Translations under genes and position numbers: made by a program
Shown here: positions 16,586-25,354 of the stretch, one piece after another
Numbering within the stretch: the first letter of the stretch is position 1
Layout of the letters: each line of letters opens with the position of its first letter
NCBI RefSeq assembly: GCF_001650635.1
Contig: NZ_LWQU01000141.1
Coordinates: forward strand, 99,407-163,406
Length of the DNA stretch: 64,000 bases
Direction of reading: 5' to 3'
From: Magnetospirillum moscoviense
GTDB taxonomy: Bacteria; Pseudomonadota; Alphaproteobacteria; Rhodospirillales; Magnetospirillaceae
The notes under the pieces: model-generated
Seen by the model: the letters and a program-made list of their open reading frames with translations, nothing else
Databases searched by the model: none
What the model was told of the DNA's origin: nothing

Positions 16586-17212
16586 ATGGATCGCTTTACC
16601 GTTTCAGAAGCTCGGCGGCTGTTTTTCCATCGTGTGCTGATCGAGCAGGTGATGGCGACGCCCGGCTTGATCGAGCGGGCGCGGGCGCGGTTGCGGCCTG
16701 CCGGTGACGAGGCATGGCGCGAGCTGCTGGACGGTCCATTCGAACGCCTGGCCGAAGCGGTGCTTGAGGCCAGCCCGCAAGGCGGGCTGCTGCGGGCGCA
16801 ATCACCGCTGATGGCGGCGCTGTCCGACCAGGAACGAAACGCCTTGTGGCAGCGGGTCGGGTTGCAGCAGGTGGTGGCCTACGCTCAGGCGGCTTGCGCC
16901 GACCTTGGCTTGAGCCCCGAGGAAGAACTGGCGGTGATGGGCGAGGAGGCCGCCGGGTGGCATCGGGCGCCGCCGCAGGTCTTGACCGCCCAGCAACTCG
17001 AGCCGCTCAAGCAGATCATCGCCATCCAGCGCACCCTGGCGACCTTGGAGCCAGACCATCAGCGCCGCCGCGACTGGCTGCGCCAGCCGCATCCGGCCTT
17101 CTCGGTGGCCCCCATCGACATCCTGGTCAATGGCGGCGGCGAATTCTTGCAGCACGGACTGGCCGAGATGGTTCGCCCGCACCTGTCGGCCGGGGATGTT
17201 CCGGCGCATTAA
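16586..17212 (+). CDS. ParS/Xre-antitoxin-like protein of uncertain function
   Basis: 208 residues from ATG 16586, behind GGAGG at 16576-16580. The C-terminal 45 residues (RRRDWLRQPHPAF, then VAPIDILVNGGGEFLQHGL) resemble the toxin-binding domain of Xre/MbcA/ParS antitoxins (pattern 'WL..P.p.....p.dlL..G'). There is no recognisable helix-turn-helix and no toxin gene follows, so it may be an orphan or unrelated. A perfect 15-bp hairpin begins at its stop codon. Confidence 0.55.
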   Translation: MDRFTVSEARRLFFHRVLIEQVMATPGLIERARARLRPAGDEAWRELLDGPFERLAEAVLEASPQGGLLRAQSPLMAALSDQERNALWQRVGLQQVVAYAQAACADLGLSPEEELAVMGEEAAGWHRAPPQVLTAQQLEPLKQIIAIQRTLATLEPDHQRRRDWLRQPHPAFSVAPIDILVNGGGEFLQHGLAEMVRPHLSAGDVPAH

Positions 17213-17245
17213 GCGGAGCGTGATTCGGTTGAATCACGCTCCGCT
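17212..17245. terminator. Perfect 15-bp stem hairpin after the ParS-like gene
   Basis: Bases 17212-17226 are the exact inverse complement of 17231-17245, with loop GGTT. It overlaps the last base of the stop codon. No T tract follows, but the strength and position make it the transcript end of the preceding gene. Confidence 0.7.
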
Positions 17246-17419
17246 CGGCGGCCATTGCGGCCGCGGCCAAGCCGCCGGAAGGCGGCGCCCGGCGAGGGGC
17301 TGAAAAGGACGAGATCATGCCGCGATACGATCGCGACTTGATCTAGCGCCTTGTCGGTGAGGTGAAACAGGCATAGCCTTTCTGTACCTAAGGTGTGCGG
17401 GGCAAAGGGGGGGAATCCT

Positions 17420-18940
17420 ATGTTCGAGGCAGCGGAACTCGGTCGCAAGATCAGCCGGGAGGAATTCGACGCCATGGCTCCGGTTCTGCGGACCGAGCTT
17501 TTGGACCTGCAGCAGCGCCTGCGCGAGGCCGATTTTCCCGTCATCATCGTCTTCGGCGGCGTCGATGGCGCCGGCAAGAACGAAACGGCCAACCTTTTGA
17601 ACGAGTGGATGGATCCGCGCTGGATCGTCACCCGCGCCTATGGTCGCCCCTCGGACGAGGAGGCCGATCGTCCCGAATATTGGCGCTACTGGCGTGACCT
17701 GCCGCCCAAGGGCAAGATCGGCATGTTCCTGTCGTCGTGGTATCACCGGCCGCTGCTGGACCGCGTGCACGGGGTGATCTCGGTGCCCGAGATGGACGAA
17801 ATGCTGGAACGCATCGTCCATTTCGAGAAGGCGCTGGCCGACGAGGGCGCCTTGATCATCAAGTTCTGGATGCATCTGTCGGAAAAGGCGCAGAAGAAGC
17901 GCCTGAAGAAGCTGGAGGACGATCCGCTGACCGCCTGGCAGGTCACCGAGGTCGATTGGCAGCATTTCAAGATGTACGACAAGTTCGTCGGCACGGCCGA
18001 GCGCTTGATCCGCCACACCTCGAAGGGCCACGCCCAGTGGCACCTGGTCGAGGGGGCCGATCCGCGCTATCGCTCGGCGGTGGTGCTCAACACCCTCAAG
18101 GAAGCGATCCTCAAGCATTTCGACGAGCGCGAAGCGGTCAAGAAGGTCGCCGCCGAGCTGAAAAAGCCCGCCAAGTCGAAGAAGATCGAAAAGCCCAAGG
18201 CGCTGGCCAGCCAGCCGTCGATCCTGTCGTCGCTGGACATGACCCAGACCGTCGAGGGCGAGGAATACAACCGACAGATCCAGGAGCAGCGCGGCCGACT
18301 GTCGCAATTGTACCGCAAGGCCAAGGAGCGGGGCGTCTCGACGGTTCTGGTGTTCGAAGGCTGGGACGCCGCCGGCAAGGGCGGCACCATTCGCCGCATG
18401 ACCAACGCGCTGAACGCGCGCGACTATCAGGTCATTCCCATCGCCGCCCCCACCGAGGAAGAGCGCGCCCAGCATTACCTGTGGCGCTTCTGGCGCCATC
18501 TGTCGCGGGCCGGCCGCGTCACCATCTTCGATCGCTCGTGGTACGGCCGCGTCCTGGTCGAGCGGGTCGAGGGCTTCTGTACCGAGGAGGCTTGGCGCCG
18601 CGCCTATGGCGAGATCAACGATTTCGAGGAGCAGATCGTCGAAGCCGGCCATGTGCTGTGCAAGTTCTGGCTGCACATCACCGCGGAAGAGCAGTTGGCC
18701 CGCTTCAACCAGCGCAGCGAGATCGAATACAAGAAGTGGAAGCTGACCGACGAGGACTGGCGTAACCGCGAGAAGTGGGACGTCTATGAAGCGGCGGTCA
18801 ACGACATGGTCGAGAAGACCTCGACCGGATTGGCGCCGTGGACCCTGGTCGAGGCCAATTCCAAGTCCCTCGCCCGCGTCAAGGTACTGCGCACCGTGTG
18901 CGACAGCCTTGAAGCCGCGCTGAGGAAGAAAAGAGGCTGA
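17420..18940 (+). CDS. Tandem PPK2-family polyphosphate phosphotransferase
   Basis: 506 residues with two PPK2 domains (about 15-235 and 280-500), as in polyphosphate:AMP phosphotransferase, which makes ADP from AMP and polyphosphate. The second domain has intact Walker A (FEGWDAAGKGG, 312-322) and Walker B (IFDRSWYGR, from 369). The first has Walker A (FGGVDGAGKNE, 45-55) but MFLSSWYHR in place of the IFDRSWY motif, so the Walker B aspartate is missing. Only the C-terminal half is probably catalytic. Start ATG 17420 follows a G-rich ribosome site. Confidence 0.92.
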   Translation: MFEAAELGRKISREEFDAMAPVLRTELLDLQQRLREADFPVIIVFGGVDGAGKNETANLLNEWMDPRWIVTRAYGRPSDEEADRPEYWRYWRDLPPKGKIGMFLSSWYHRPLLDRVHGVISVPEMDEMLERIVHFEKALADEGALIIKFWMHLSEKAQKKRLKKLEDDPLTAWQVTEVDWQHFKMYDKFVGTAERLIRHTSKGHAQWHLVEGADPRYRSAVVLNTLKEAILKHFDEREAVKKVAAELKKPAKSKKIEKPKALASQPSILSSLDMTQTVEGEEYNRQIQEQRGRLSQLYRKAKERGVSTVLVFEGWDAAGKGGTIRRMTNALNARDYQVIPIAAPTEEERAQHYLWRFWRHLSRAGRVTIFDRSWYGRVLVERVEGFCTEEAWRRAYGEINDFEEQIVEAGHVLCKFWLHITAEEQLARFNQRSEIEYKKWKLTDEDWRNREKWDVYEAAVNDMVEKTSTGLAPWTLVEANSKSLARVKVLRTVCDSLEAALRKKRG

Positions 18941-18983
18941 CTACCTAAAAGTATAGGCCACTTGGAAACTCTCTAAACGAAGG

Positions 18984-19012
18984 TTGACATCGCACTGCAG
19001 CGTTTGGATACT
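18984..19012 (+). promoter_or_regulatory. Sigma-70-type promoter of the Cache chemoreceptor gene
   Basis: TTGACA (18984-18989), 17-base spacer, GATACT (19007-19012). A perfect -35 hexamer with optimal spacing, 50 bases upstream of the start codon. Confidence 0.7.
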
Positions 19013-19055
19013 CCCCGGGTTAGCAACTGATAGTTACGCACAGCTAACCGGGGGG
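19013..19055 (+). promoter_or_regulatory. Leader hairpin covering the ribosome site of the chemoreceptor
   Basis: GGTTAGC (19018-19024) pairs with GCTAACC (19043-19049), enclosing a small AACT/AGTT hairpin (19025-19035). The flanking CCCC (19013-19016) can pair with the G run at 19050-19055, which is the only ribosome site (7 bases before ATG 19063). Folding would therefore hide the ribosome site; alternatively the dyad is an operator just downstream of the promoter. Confidence 0.5.
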
Positions 19056-19062
19056 TTGAAGG

Positions 19063-20733
19063 ATGCGTATTGGTGTTCGGCTGGGACTGATCGTCGTCAC
19101 GGCATTGGTGGGGCTGCTGGCCGTTTCGGTGGTCAGCCTGATGCGGACCCGGGCCGACCTGATGGCCGACCGCGAGGTCAAGACCCGCCATATCGTCGAG
19201 GTCGGACAATCCCTGCTGGCCCATTTCCAGGCCGAGGAGGCCGCCGGACGGCTGAGCCGCGAGGAAGCGCAGGCGCGCGCCCTGGCCGCCATCGGCGCCG
19301 CTCGTTACGAGACCACCGAATATCTGTGGATTCACCGCCGCGACGGTTCGGTGATGCTGTCGCATCCCAATGCCAAGCTGATCGGCAGCTCGGTGGATTC
19401 GATGCAGGACCCTTCGGGGCGCTATCTGTTTCGCGAGATGAACGACACCGTCGATACCGCCCGGGCCGGTTTCGTCAATTATATGTGGCCCAAGCCCGGC
19501 CAGTCCAAGCCGATCGCCAAACTGTCCTATGTCGCCGGTTTCGCCCCATGGGGCTGGGTGATCGGCTCGGGCATCTATATCGACGATGTCGATGCCGCCT
19601 TCCGGGCCAGCGCGCTGGTCTTCGCCCTGTGGGGCGTCGGCATCATCCTGGCGGTCAGCCTGATCGCCTGGTGGATCGGGCGCACCATCACCGTTCCGCT
19701 GGGCAACATCACCGTCGCCATCGGCCGGCTGACCAACGATGAACACGGTTTCGAGATCAAGCACACCGAGCGGCCCGACGAAGTGGGCGAACTGGCCCGC
19801 GGCCTGGTGGTGTTCCGCAATCAACTGGAAGCGGCGGAAGCCGCCAACGCCGAGCGCATGGCCGTGCAAGAGGCGCAGTTGGCCCGCCAGCGCCGGATCG
19901 AGGAACTGGCCACCACCTTCGACAGTTCGGTGGCCACGGTGATCAAGTCGGTGTCGGCGGCGGCCACCCAGATGCAGGCGGCCAGCCAGTCGATGTCGGC
20001 CATCGCCGAACAGACCAGCCGCCAATCCTCGGCAGTGGCGGAAGCGGCGGGCAACGCCGCGATGAACGTTCAGACGGTGGCCGCCGCCACCGAGGAATTG
20101 TCGGCATCGGAAGGCGAAATCGTCCGCCAGGTCGAGACCTCGACCGCGATCGCCGACGCCGCCGCCGACCAGGCCAAGCGCTCGGGCCGCATCGTCGCCG
20201 GCCTGACCGATGCCGCCGGACGGATCGGCGAGGTGGTCAGCCTGATCAACAACATCGCCAGCCAGACCAATCTGTTGGCCCTGAACGCCACCATCGAGGC
20301 CGCGCGCGCCGGCGAGGCCGGCAAGGGCTTCGCCGTGGTCGCCAACGAGGTGAAAAACCTGGCCAACCAGACCGCCAAGGCCACCGACGAAATCTCGGCG
20401 CAGATCGCCGCGCTGCAGGCTTCGGCCCGCGAGGCGGCCGACGCCATCGGCTCGATTTCCGGCACCATCGACGCCATCAACCGCGCGTCCAGCGAGGTGG
20501 CCGCCGCCGTCGAGCAGCAGACCGCCGCGACCAACGAAATCGCCCGCTCGATCGAAGAGGCTGCGGTCGGCACCCAGCAGGTGTCGTCGAACATCGTCGA
20601 GGTCAGCCAGGCCGCCGAGACCGCCGGTGCCACCGCGGGCGAGGTGCTGACGGCAGCCGGGGAATTGTCGAGCCAGGCCGAATTGCTGCGGTTCGAGGTC
20701 GAGACCTTCCTGAAGGACGTCAGGGCCGCCTGA
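19063..20733 (+). CDS. Methyl-accepting chemotaxis protein with single Cache domain
   Basis: 556 residues: helix (about 7-27), periplasmic sCache_2 domain (about 35-183; [36 protein letters not shown]), helix (184-208), HAMP (to about 265), MCP signalling domain with tip [18 protein letters not shown]. sCache_2 receptors bind small organic acids and similar ligands; the specific ligand is unknown. Its own promoter and an unusual leader hairpin precede it. Confidence 0.93.
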   Translation: MRIGVRLGLIVVTALVGLLAVSVVSLMRTRADLMADREVKTRHIVEVGQSLLAHFQAEEAAGRLSREEAQARALAAIGAARYETTEYLWIHRRDGSVMLSHPNAKLIGSSVDSMQDPSGRYLFREMNDTVDTARAGFVNYMWPKPGQSKPIAKLSYVAGFAPWGWVIGSGIYIDDVDAAFRASALVFALWGVGIILAVSLIAWWIGRTITVPLGNITVAIGRLTNDEHGFEIKHTERPDEVGELARGLVVFRNQLEAAEAANAERMAVQEAQLARQRRIEELATTFDSSVATVIKSVSAAATQMQAASQSMSAIAEQTSRQSSAVAEAAGNAAMNVQTVAAATEELSASEGEIVRQVETSTAIADAAADQAKRSGRIVAGLTDAAGRIGEVVSLINNIASQTNLLALNATIEAARAGEAGKGFAVVANEVKNLANQTAKATDEISAQIAALQASAREAADAIGSISGTIDAINRASSEVAAAVEQQTAATNEIARSIEEAAVGTQQVSSNIVEVSQAAETAGATAGEVLTAAGELSSQAELLRFEVETFLKDVRAA

Positions 20734-20737
20734 GCGG

Positions 20738-20788
20738 TTGACATCCGCGCCATGTCCGCTATGTCAGTCCCCGGATGAATGGGGACTG
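20738..20788 (+). promoter_or_regulatory. Candidate promoter and dyad before the YqhA-family gene
   Basis: TTGACA (20738-20743) with TATGTC (20760-20765) at 16-base spacing is a plausible promoter. It is followed by a perfect 8-bp inverted repeat: CAGTCCCC (20765-20772) and GGGGACTG (20781-20788). The right arm contains the ribosome site GGGGA for ATG 20791, so the dyad could block translation on read-through transcripts or act as an operator. Confidence 0.45.
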
Positions 20789-20790
20789 CC

Positions 20791-21303
20791 ATGGCCTTTA
20801 TCGAAAACGTGATCGAACGCTTCCTGTTCTGGGGTCGCTGGCTGCTGACCCCGCTTTATGTCGGCCTGACGCTGCTGCTGCTGGCGTTCGCCTTCAAATT
20901 CTTTCAGGAACTGGTCCATCTGGTGCCGCGCCTGCCCGACTTGGCCGAGGCCGATCTGGTGCTGGTGGCCCTGGGCCTGATCGACTTGGCCTTGGTTGGC
21001 AATCTGGTGGTGATGGTGATCCTGGCCGGCTATGAAAGCTTCGTCTCGCGCATCGAGGCCGCCCGCGAGGGCGACCAATTGTCGTGGATGGGCAAGGTCG
21101 ATGCCGGCACCTTGAAGATCAAGGTCGCCGCCGCGATCGTGGCCATTTCCTCGATCCATCTGCTGAAGGCCTTCGTCAACGCCGAAAAGATCGCCAACGA
21201 CAAGCTGGTGATGCTGGTGGTCATCCACATGACCTTCGTGGTGTCGGCATTGCTGCTGGCTTATGTCGACAAGCTGGCCTTCGCCGCGCATCGGGAGCAC
21301 TGA
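20791..21303 (+). CDS. YqhA/UPF0114-family inner-membrane protein
   Basis: 170 residues with four hydrophobic helices. It shows the family pattern, opening IENVIERFLFWGRWLLTPLY and continuing with LVVMVILAGYESFVSRIE and KVAAAIVAISSIHLLKAF. The family's function is not established. ATG 20791 was chosen over ATG 20779 because GGGGA is 5 bases upstream and homologues begin here. The next gene follows after 3 bases, so they are probably co-translated. Confidence 0.88.
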   Translation: MAFIENVIERFLFWGRWLLTPLYVGLTLLLLAFAFKFFQELVHLVPRLPDLAEADLVLVALGLIDLALVGNLVVMVILAGYESFVSRIEAAREGDQLSWMGKVDAGTLKIKVAAAIVAISSIHLLKAFVNAEKIANDKLVMLVVIHMTFVVSALLLAYVDKLAFAAHREH

Positions 21304-21306
21304 ATC

Positions 21307-21579
21307 ATGGACGGCGAAAGCATCAATTTCCTGGCCGCGCCGGCCGCCTTTCTGCTGGGTCTGGTCTGTGGCTCGCTGGCCTTTCGCAAGGCCGGCTTCG
21401 GCTGGGCCAAGACATTGTTCGGCACCCTGACGCTGGCGGTGGCCGGCCTGGCGGTGGCCGGCATCGTGGTGTCGATTCAGAAGAAGGCGGGCGTTCCCGA
21501 ATTGCCGCTGGCGTGGGTGTCAGTCGTCCTGGCGGTCGTCGCCGCCTGGCGCATCTCGAAGGTCCAGGCCCCCGACTGA
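21307..21579 (+). CDS. Small membrane protein, unrecognised
   Basis: 90 residues with three hydrophobic helices ([49 protein letters not shown]). It begins 3 bases after the YqhA-family stop. Its last 60 bases overlap the 3' end of queG on the other strand. No family recognised. Confidence 0.65.
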   Translation: MDGESINFLAAPAAFLLGLVCGSLAFRKAGFGWAKTLFGTLTLAVAGLAVAGIVVSIQKKAGVPELPLAWVSVVLAVVAAWRISKVQAPD

Positions 21580-22509
21580 GATTTGGTTGTCCAGGGCGAT
21601 GCGCACGTTGCGGGCCATCCGGGCGATGCCGATACGCTTGACCGGCGAGCCCGAGAACACCTCGCGGAACGACGAATCGTCAAGCTCGGCCAGGTCGGTC
21701 AGGCGCGGCATGGTCAGTTCGATTCGCGGGCTGAAATCGGCCTCGCGCGTGGGCGGGGCGAACTTGTTCCACGGACAGGCGGCCATGCAATCGTCACAGC
21801 CATAGACGCGATTGCCCATCAAGCCCGCCAGTTCGGGCGCGATGTCGCCTTGATGCTCGATGGTCAGATAGGAAATGCAGCGCCGGGGCTCGATTTTGCC
21901 GCCTTCCAGCGCCCCGGTCGGGCAGGCGGTCTCGCAGGCCCGGCACGATCCGCAATGGTCGGGCTCGGGCGGGTCGGGCTCCAGCTCCAGCGGGGTATAG
22001 ATCTCGGCCAGGAACAGCCAAGAGCCGAAGCGGCGCGAGACGATGTTGGTGTGCCGGCCCTGCCAGCCGATCCCCGACCGGGCGGCCAGCGGCTTTTCCA
22101 TCACCGGGGCGGTATCGACGAACACTTTCAGGGGCTGGCCGGTGCGCTCGGCCAGCCAGCGGCCCAGCGCCTTCAGGCGCTTCTTGACGGTGTCGTGATA
22201 GTCGCGCCCGCGGGCATAGACGCTGATGGTGGCGCGATCGGCGGGCGCCAGGCCAGCGCCGTCGGCCGGGGCGTAATTGGTGCCCAGCACGATCACCGAG
22301 CGGACATCGGGCCACAAGGCCTGTGGGCTGGCCCGCTGGTCCATCCGCTCGGCCATCCAGCCCATGGTGCCGTGACGGCCATCGGCGACGAACCGGTTCA
22401 GCGCGTCGCGCCAGGCCGGGTCGGTGTGGGCCGAGGCGAACCCGACGGCATCGAACCCCAGCTCCAGCGCCTTGGCGCGGATTTCGGATTTGGCGTCAAC
22501 CCCGCCCAC
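21520..22509 (-). CDS. queG: tRNA epoxyqueuosine(34) reductase
   Basis: 329 residues from GTG 22509, which overlaps the queF stop by 14 bases. The cobalamin-dependent reductase core is followed by two [4Fe-4S] motifs ([19 protein letters not shown] and [13 protein letters not shown]). It performs the last step of queuosine synthesis on tRNA. It lies directly downstream of queF, giving two queuosine genes in one operon. The 3' end overlaps a convergent small gene by 60 bases. Confidence 0.93.
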   Translation of the reverse strand: MGGVDAKSEIRAKALELGFDAVGFASAHTDPAWRDALNRFVADGRHGTMGWMAERMDQRASPQALWPDVRSVIVLGTNYAPADGAGLAPADRATISVYARGRDYHDTVKKRLKALGRWLAERTGQPLKVFVDTAPVMEKPLAARSGIGWQGRHTNIVSRRFGSWLFLAEIYTPLELEPDPPEPDHCGSCRACETACPTGALEGGKIEPRRCISYLTIEHQGDIAPELAGLMGNRVYGCDDCMAACPWNKFAPPTREADFSPRIELTMPRLTDLAELDDSSFREVFSGSPVKRIGIARMARNVRIALDNQISVGGLDLRDAPGGDDRQDD

Positions 22510-22954
22510 GGTACGGCGCCACGCCCTGGTCGGGCAGCCACAGGCCCTCGGGCGGGGTGCCGGTCTGCCAGAACACGTCGATGGGAATGCCGCCGCGCGG
22601 ATACCAATAGCCGCCGATGCGCAGCCAATGGGGGCGGCAGGCTTCCACCAGCCGCTTGGCGATGCCGATTGTGCAGGCCTCGTGGAAGGCGCCGTGATTG
22701 CGAAACGAGGCCAGGAACAGTTTCAGCGACTTCGATTCGACCAGGCTGGCATCGGGGACATAGTCGATGACCAGATGGGCGAAATCGGGCTGGCCGGTGA
22801 TCGGGCACAGCGAGGTGAATTCCGGCGCGGCGAAGCGGACCAGATAGGTCGTGCCCGGATGGGGGTTGTCCACCACCTCGATCACCGCCTGGTCGGGATC
22901 GGCGGCGGCGGTGACGCTTTGTCCCAGCTGGGTCAGGTGGGTGGGCTGGGTCAT
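22496..22954 (-). CDS. queF: NADPH-dependent 7-cyano-7-deazaguanine reductase
   Basis: 152 residues, the short unimodular QueF type. The thioimide-forming Cys50 and proton-donor Asp57 lie in [12 protein letters not shown]. The ESKSLKLF motif follows at 73-80, and [15 protein letters not shown] is also present. It reduces preQ0 to preQ1. Its start overlaps the hldE stop as ATGA (22951-22954), and it overlaps queG at the other end. Confidence 0.95.
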   Translation of the reverse strand: MTQPTHLTQLGQSVTAAADPDQAVIEVVDNPHPGTTYLVRFAAPEFTSLCPITGQPDFAHLVIDYVPDASLVESKSLKLFLASFRNHGAFHEACTIGIAKRLVEACRPHWLRIGGYWYPRGGIPIDVFWQTGTPPEGLWLPDQGVAPYRGRG

Positions 22955-24417
22955 GACGCGCTCATCTTCTTGATGGTGTTGGTGGTGCTTTGGCCGTCCA
23001 CCAGATTGGCCAGAACCACCCGGCCGCCCCAGCCGATGACGTCTTCGGCGCCGACCACGGTGGCGACGGTGTAGTCGGCGCCTTTGACCAGCACGTCGGG
23101 CTTCAAGGTGCGGATCAGGTCCAGCGGCGTTTCCTCGCCGAAGATCACCACCAGATCGACGGTGGCCAGCGAGCCCAGCACGGTGGCCCTGGCCGCCTCC
23201 GACTGGACCGGCCGGGTCGGCCCCTTCAGGCGCGCCACCGAGGCGTCGGAATTCAGGCCGACCACCAAGCGGTCGCAGGCGGCGCGGGCCTGGGCCAGCA
23301 GCGAGACATGGCCGGGATGCAACAGGTCGAAACAGCCGTTGGTGAAGCCGACCTTGACGCCCTTGCGGCGCCAGCGATCGACCATCTCGGCCGCCGCGTC
23401 CCAGCCCAGCAGCTTGGATTCGCCGGCGGCCAGATCGTCGTGGTGCAGGGCGCTGGCCACCTCGTCGGCATAGGCGACGGCGGTGCCGACCTTGGCCACC
23501 ACGATGCCGGCGGCGACGTTGGCCAGCTTGGCCCCCTCCAGCAGCGAGGCCCCCGAGGCGATGGCGGCGGCCAGGGTGGCGACCACGGTGTCGCCGGCGC
23601 CCGAGACGTCGAACACTTCCTGCGCCTGGGCCGGCAGGTGGTGCACATCGCCGTCGGCGGTGACCAGGCTCATGCCGTCCTGGCTGCGGGTGGCCAGCAC
23701 CGCCTCGACGGCGCAGGTGTCGATCAGCTTGCGGGCGGCGGCGACGATGGCCTGGTCGCTATCCACCGCCATGCCGGTCGCTTCGTGCAGTTCCTTGCGG
23801 TTGGGCGTCAGCAAGGTGGCGCCCTTGTACTTGGTGTAATCGGTGCCCTTGGGATCGACGATCACCGGCTTGCCGGCCGCCCGGGCCATGGCGATCAGCT
23901 CGGCGGCGGCGGGTTCGGCCAGAACCCCCTTGCCGTAATCGGACAGGACCACGCAGGCCGCCTCGGCGATGCGGGCCTGGGCCCGGCTTTTCAACTGGGC
24001 CCGGCTGGTGGCCGACAGCGGGGTGCGGGTCTCGCGGTCGGCGCGCAGCAATTGCTGGTTCGAGGCGAAGAAGCGGGTCTTGATGGTGGTCTGACGGCCG
24101 GTCTCGACCACCAGGCAGGGATCGACATCGGCATGGGCGCCCAGCAGGCGGCCGACCTCGCGGCCGGCATCGTCGTCGCCGACCACCGCCAGGAACGCAG
24201 GCTTGGCCCCCAGCGCCACCAGATTGCGCACGACGTTGCCGGCGCCGCCCAGCATGGCGTTCTCGCGCTCGATGCATAGGACCGGGATCGGCGCCTCGGG
24301 CGAGATGCGGTCGGCGTTGCCATAGATGAAGCGGTCCAGCATGGCGTCGCCGATGCACAGCACCGGGGTCCCGCGCATGGTGTCCAACCGCTCTACCAAC
24401 GCCGAAAGTTCCGTCAT
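22951..24417 (-). CDS. hldE: Bifunctional heptose 7-phosphate kinase / heptose 1-phosphate adenylyltransferase
   Basis: 488 residues from ATG 24417. An N-terminal PfkB-type kinase (about 1-320; [28 protein letters not shown]) is fused to a cytidylyltransferase-like domain (about 350-488; [17 protein letters not shown]). It makes ADP-heptose for the LPS inner core. Start chosen because homologues begin with a short helix before [14 protein letters not shown]. First gene of the hldE-queF-queG transcription unit. Confidence 0.95.
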   Translation of the reverse strand: MTELSALVERLDTMRGTPVLCIGDAMLDRFIYGNADRISPEAPIPVLCIERENAMLGGAGNVVRNLVALGAKPAFLAVVGDDDAGREVGRLLGAHADVDPCLVVETGRQTTIKTRFFASNQQLLRADRETRTPLSATSRAQLKSRAQARIAEAACVVLSDYGKGVLAEPAAAELIAMARAAGKPVIVDPKGTDYTKYKGATLLTPNRKELHEATGMAVDSDQAIVAAARKLIDTCAVEAVLATRSQDGMSLVTADGDVHHLPAQAQEVFDVSGAGDTVVATLAAAIASGASLLEGAKLANVAAGIVVAKVGTAVAYADEVASALHHDDLAAGESKLLGWDAAAEMVDRWRRKGVKVGFTNGCFDLLHPGHVSLLAQARAACDRLVVGLNSDASVARLKGPTRPVQSEAARATVLGSLATVDLVVIFGEETPLDLIRTLKPDVLVKGADYTVATVVGAEDVIGWGGRVVLANLVDGQSTTNTIKKMSAS

Positions 24418-24484
24418 GGCCGTCGCCCCAGTTTTTCCCTGTCGGTCAGCTAACCCAAGCACAGCCGGCTTGCAAGACAAATGG

Positions 24485-25234
24485 TCAGGTGGACAGGAAG
24501 TGCTGCGTGCTTCCGTCCAGGACCAGGGCGGTCAGCACACCCGAGCGATAGGCCCCGGTGTCGATGCCGATCCGGTTGGCGCGCACTTCCGGCAGCGGCC
24601 GTTGCGAGTGGCCATGCACCACCACCCACGGATGGGGGGTGGGGTCGAACAGAAACTCGTCCCTGATCCACAGCATGTCGCCGGGGTCCTGGTCTTCCAG
24701 ACGGATGCCCGGCCGGATGCCGGCATGGACGAACAGATAGTCGCCGATCAGGTGCCACAAGGGCAGCCGCGACAGAAAACGCAGATGATTGCGCGGCAAG
24801 GCCCGGATGAAGGCCAATTGCAGCGCGGCCAGGTCGGTGCGCTGCTCGTCGGTCAGCGGGCCGGCATAGGATTCCACCGTCGCCACCCCACCATTGGCGC
24901 ACCACGCCCGGCCCGAGCCCTGGTCGGTGAAGAAGCGGACCAGATAATCCTCGTGGTTGCCGCGCAGGCACACCCAGGCGGCCTTGGCCAGCGGCCCGGT
25001 CGAGGGCGGGCCGGCGATCAGCCGATCGACCACCGCCTTGGAGTGCAGGCCGCGATCGACGAAATCGCCGAGAAACACCAAACTCAGCGCCTTGTGCGCA
25101 TTGGCCTGGGCGTCCTCGGCGATGCGCGCCAGCAACTGGTCGAGCAGGTCGGCGCGACCGTGCACGTCGCCAATCGCATAGACGCGACATCCCGAAGGAA
25201 CAGAAGGAAAGCAGGAAGCGGGGTCCGAGCGCAT
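24485..25234 (-). CDS. Metallophosphoesterase, PPP-type serine/threonine phosphatase family
   Basis: 249 residues with the complete PPP set: YAIGDVHGRADLL, FLGDFVDRG, CLRGNHEDYL and the late histidines in VVHGHSQR. This is the bacterial lambda-phosphatase/ApaH-like group that acts on phosphoproteins or dinucleoside polyphosphates. It is a single gene facing away from a plus-strand EAL-like gene 120 bases upstream. Confidence 0.88.
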   Translation of the reverse strand: MRSDPASCFPSVPSGCRVYAIGDVHGRADLLDQLLARIAEDAQANAHKALSLVFLGDFVDRGLHSKAVVDRLIAGPPSTGPLAKAAWVCLRGNHEDYLVRFFTDQGSGRAWCANGGVATVESYAGPLTDEQRTDLAALQLAFIRALPRNHLRFLSRLPLWHLIGDYLFVHAGIRPGIRLEDQDPGDMLWIRDEFLFDPTPHPWVVVHGHSQRPLPEVRANRIGIDTGAYRSGVLTALVLDGSTQHFLST

Positions 25235-25354
25235 TTCGCTCTAGGCTCACCATCGTGTGCGTTGTATTTTAAATGCCAGGGAAAAACATTGCCCGTTTCC
25301 GAGGGGCAGGACAACAGCTACTCGGACATGGGCCGCCACCAGAATGGGGACGGA

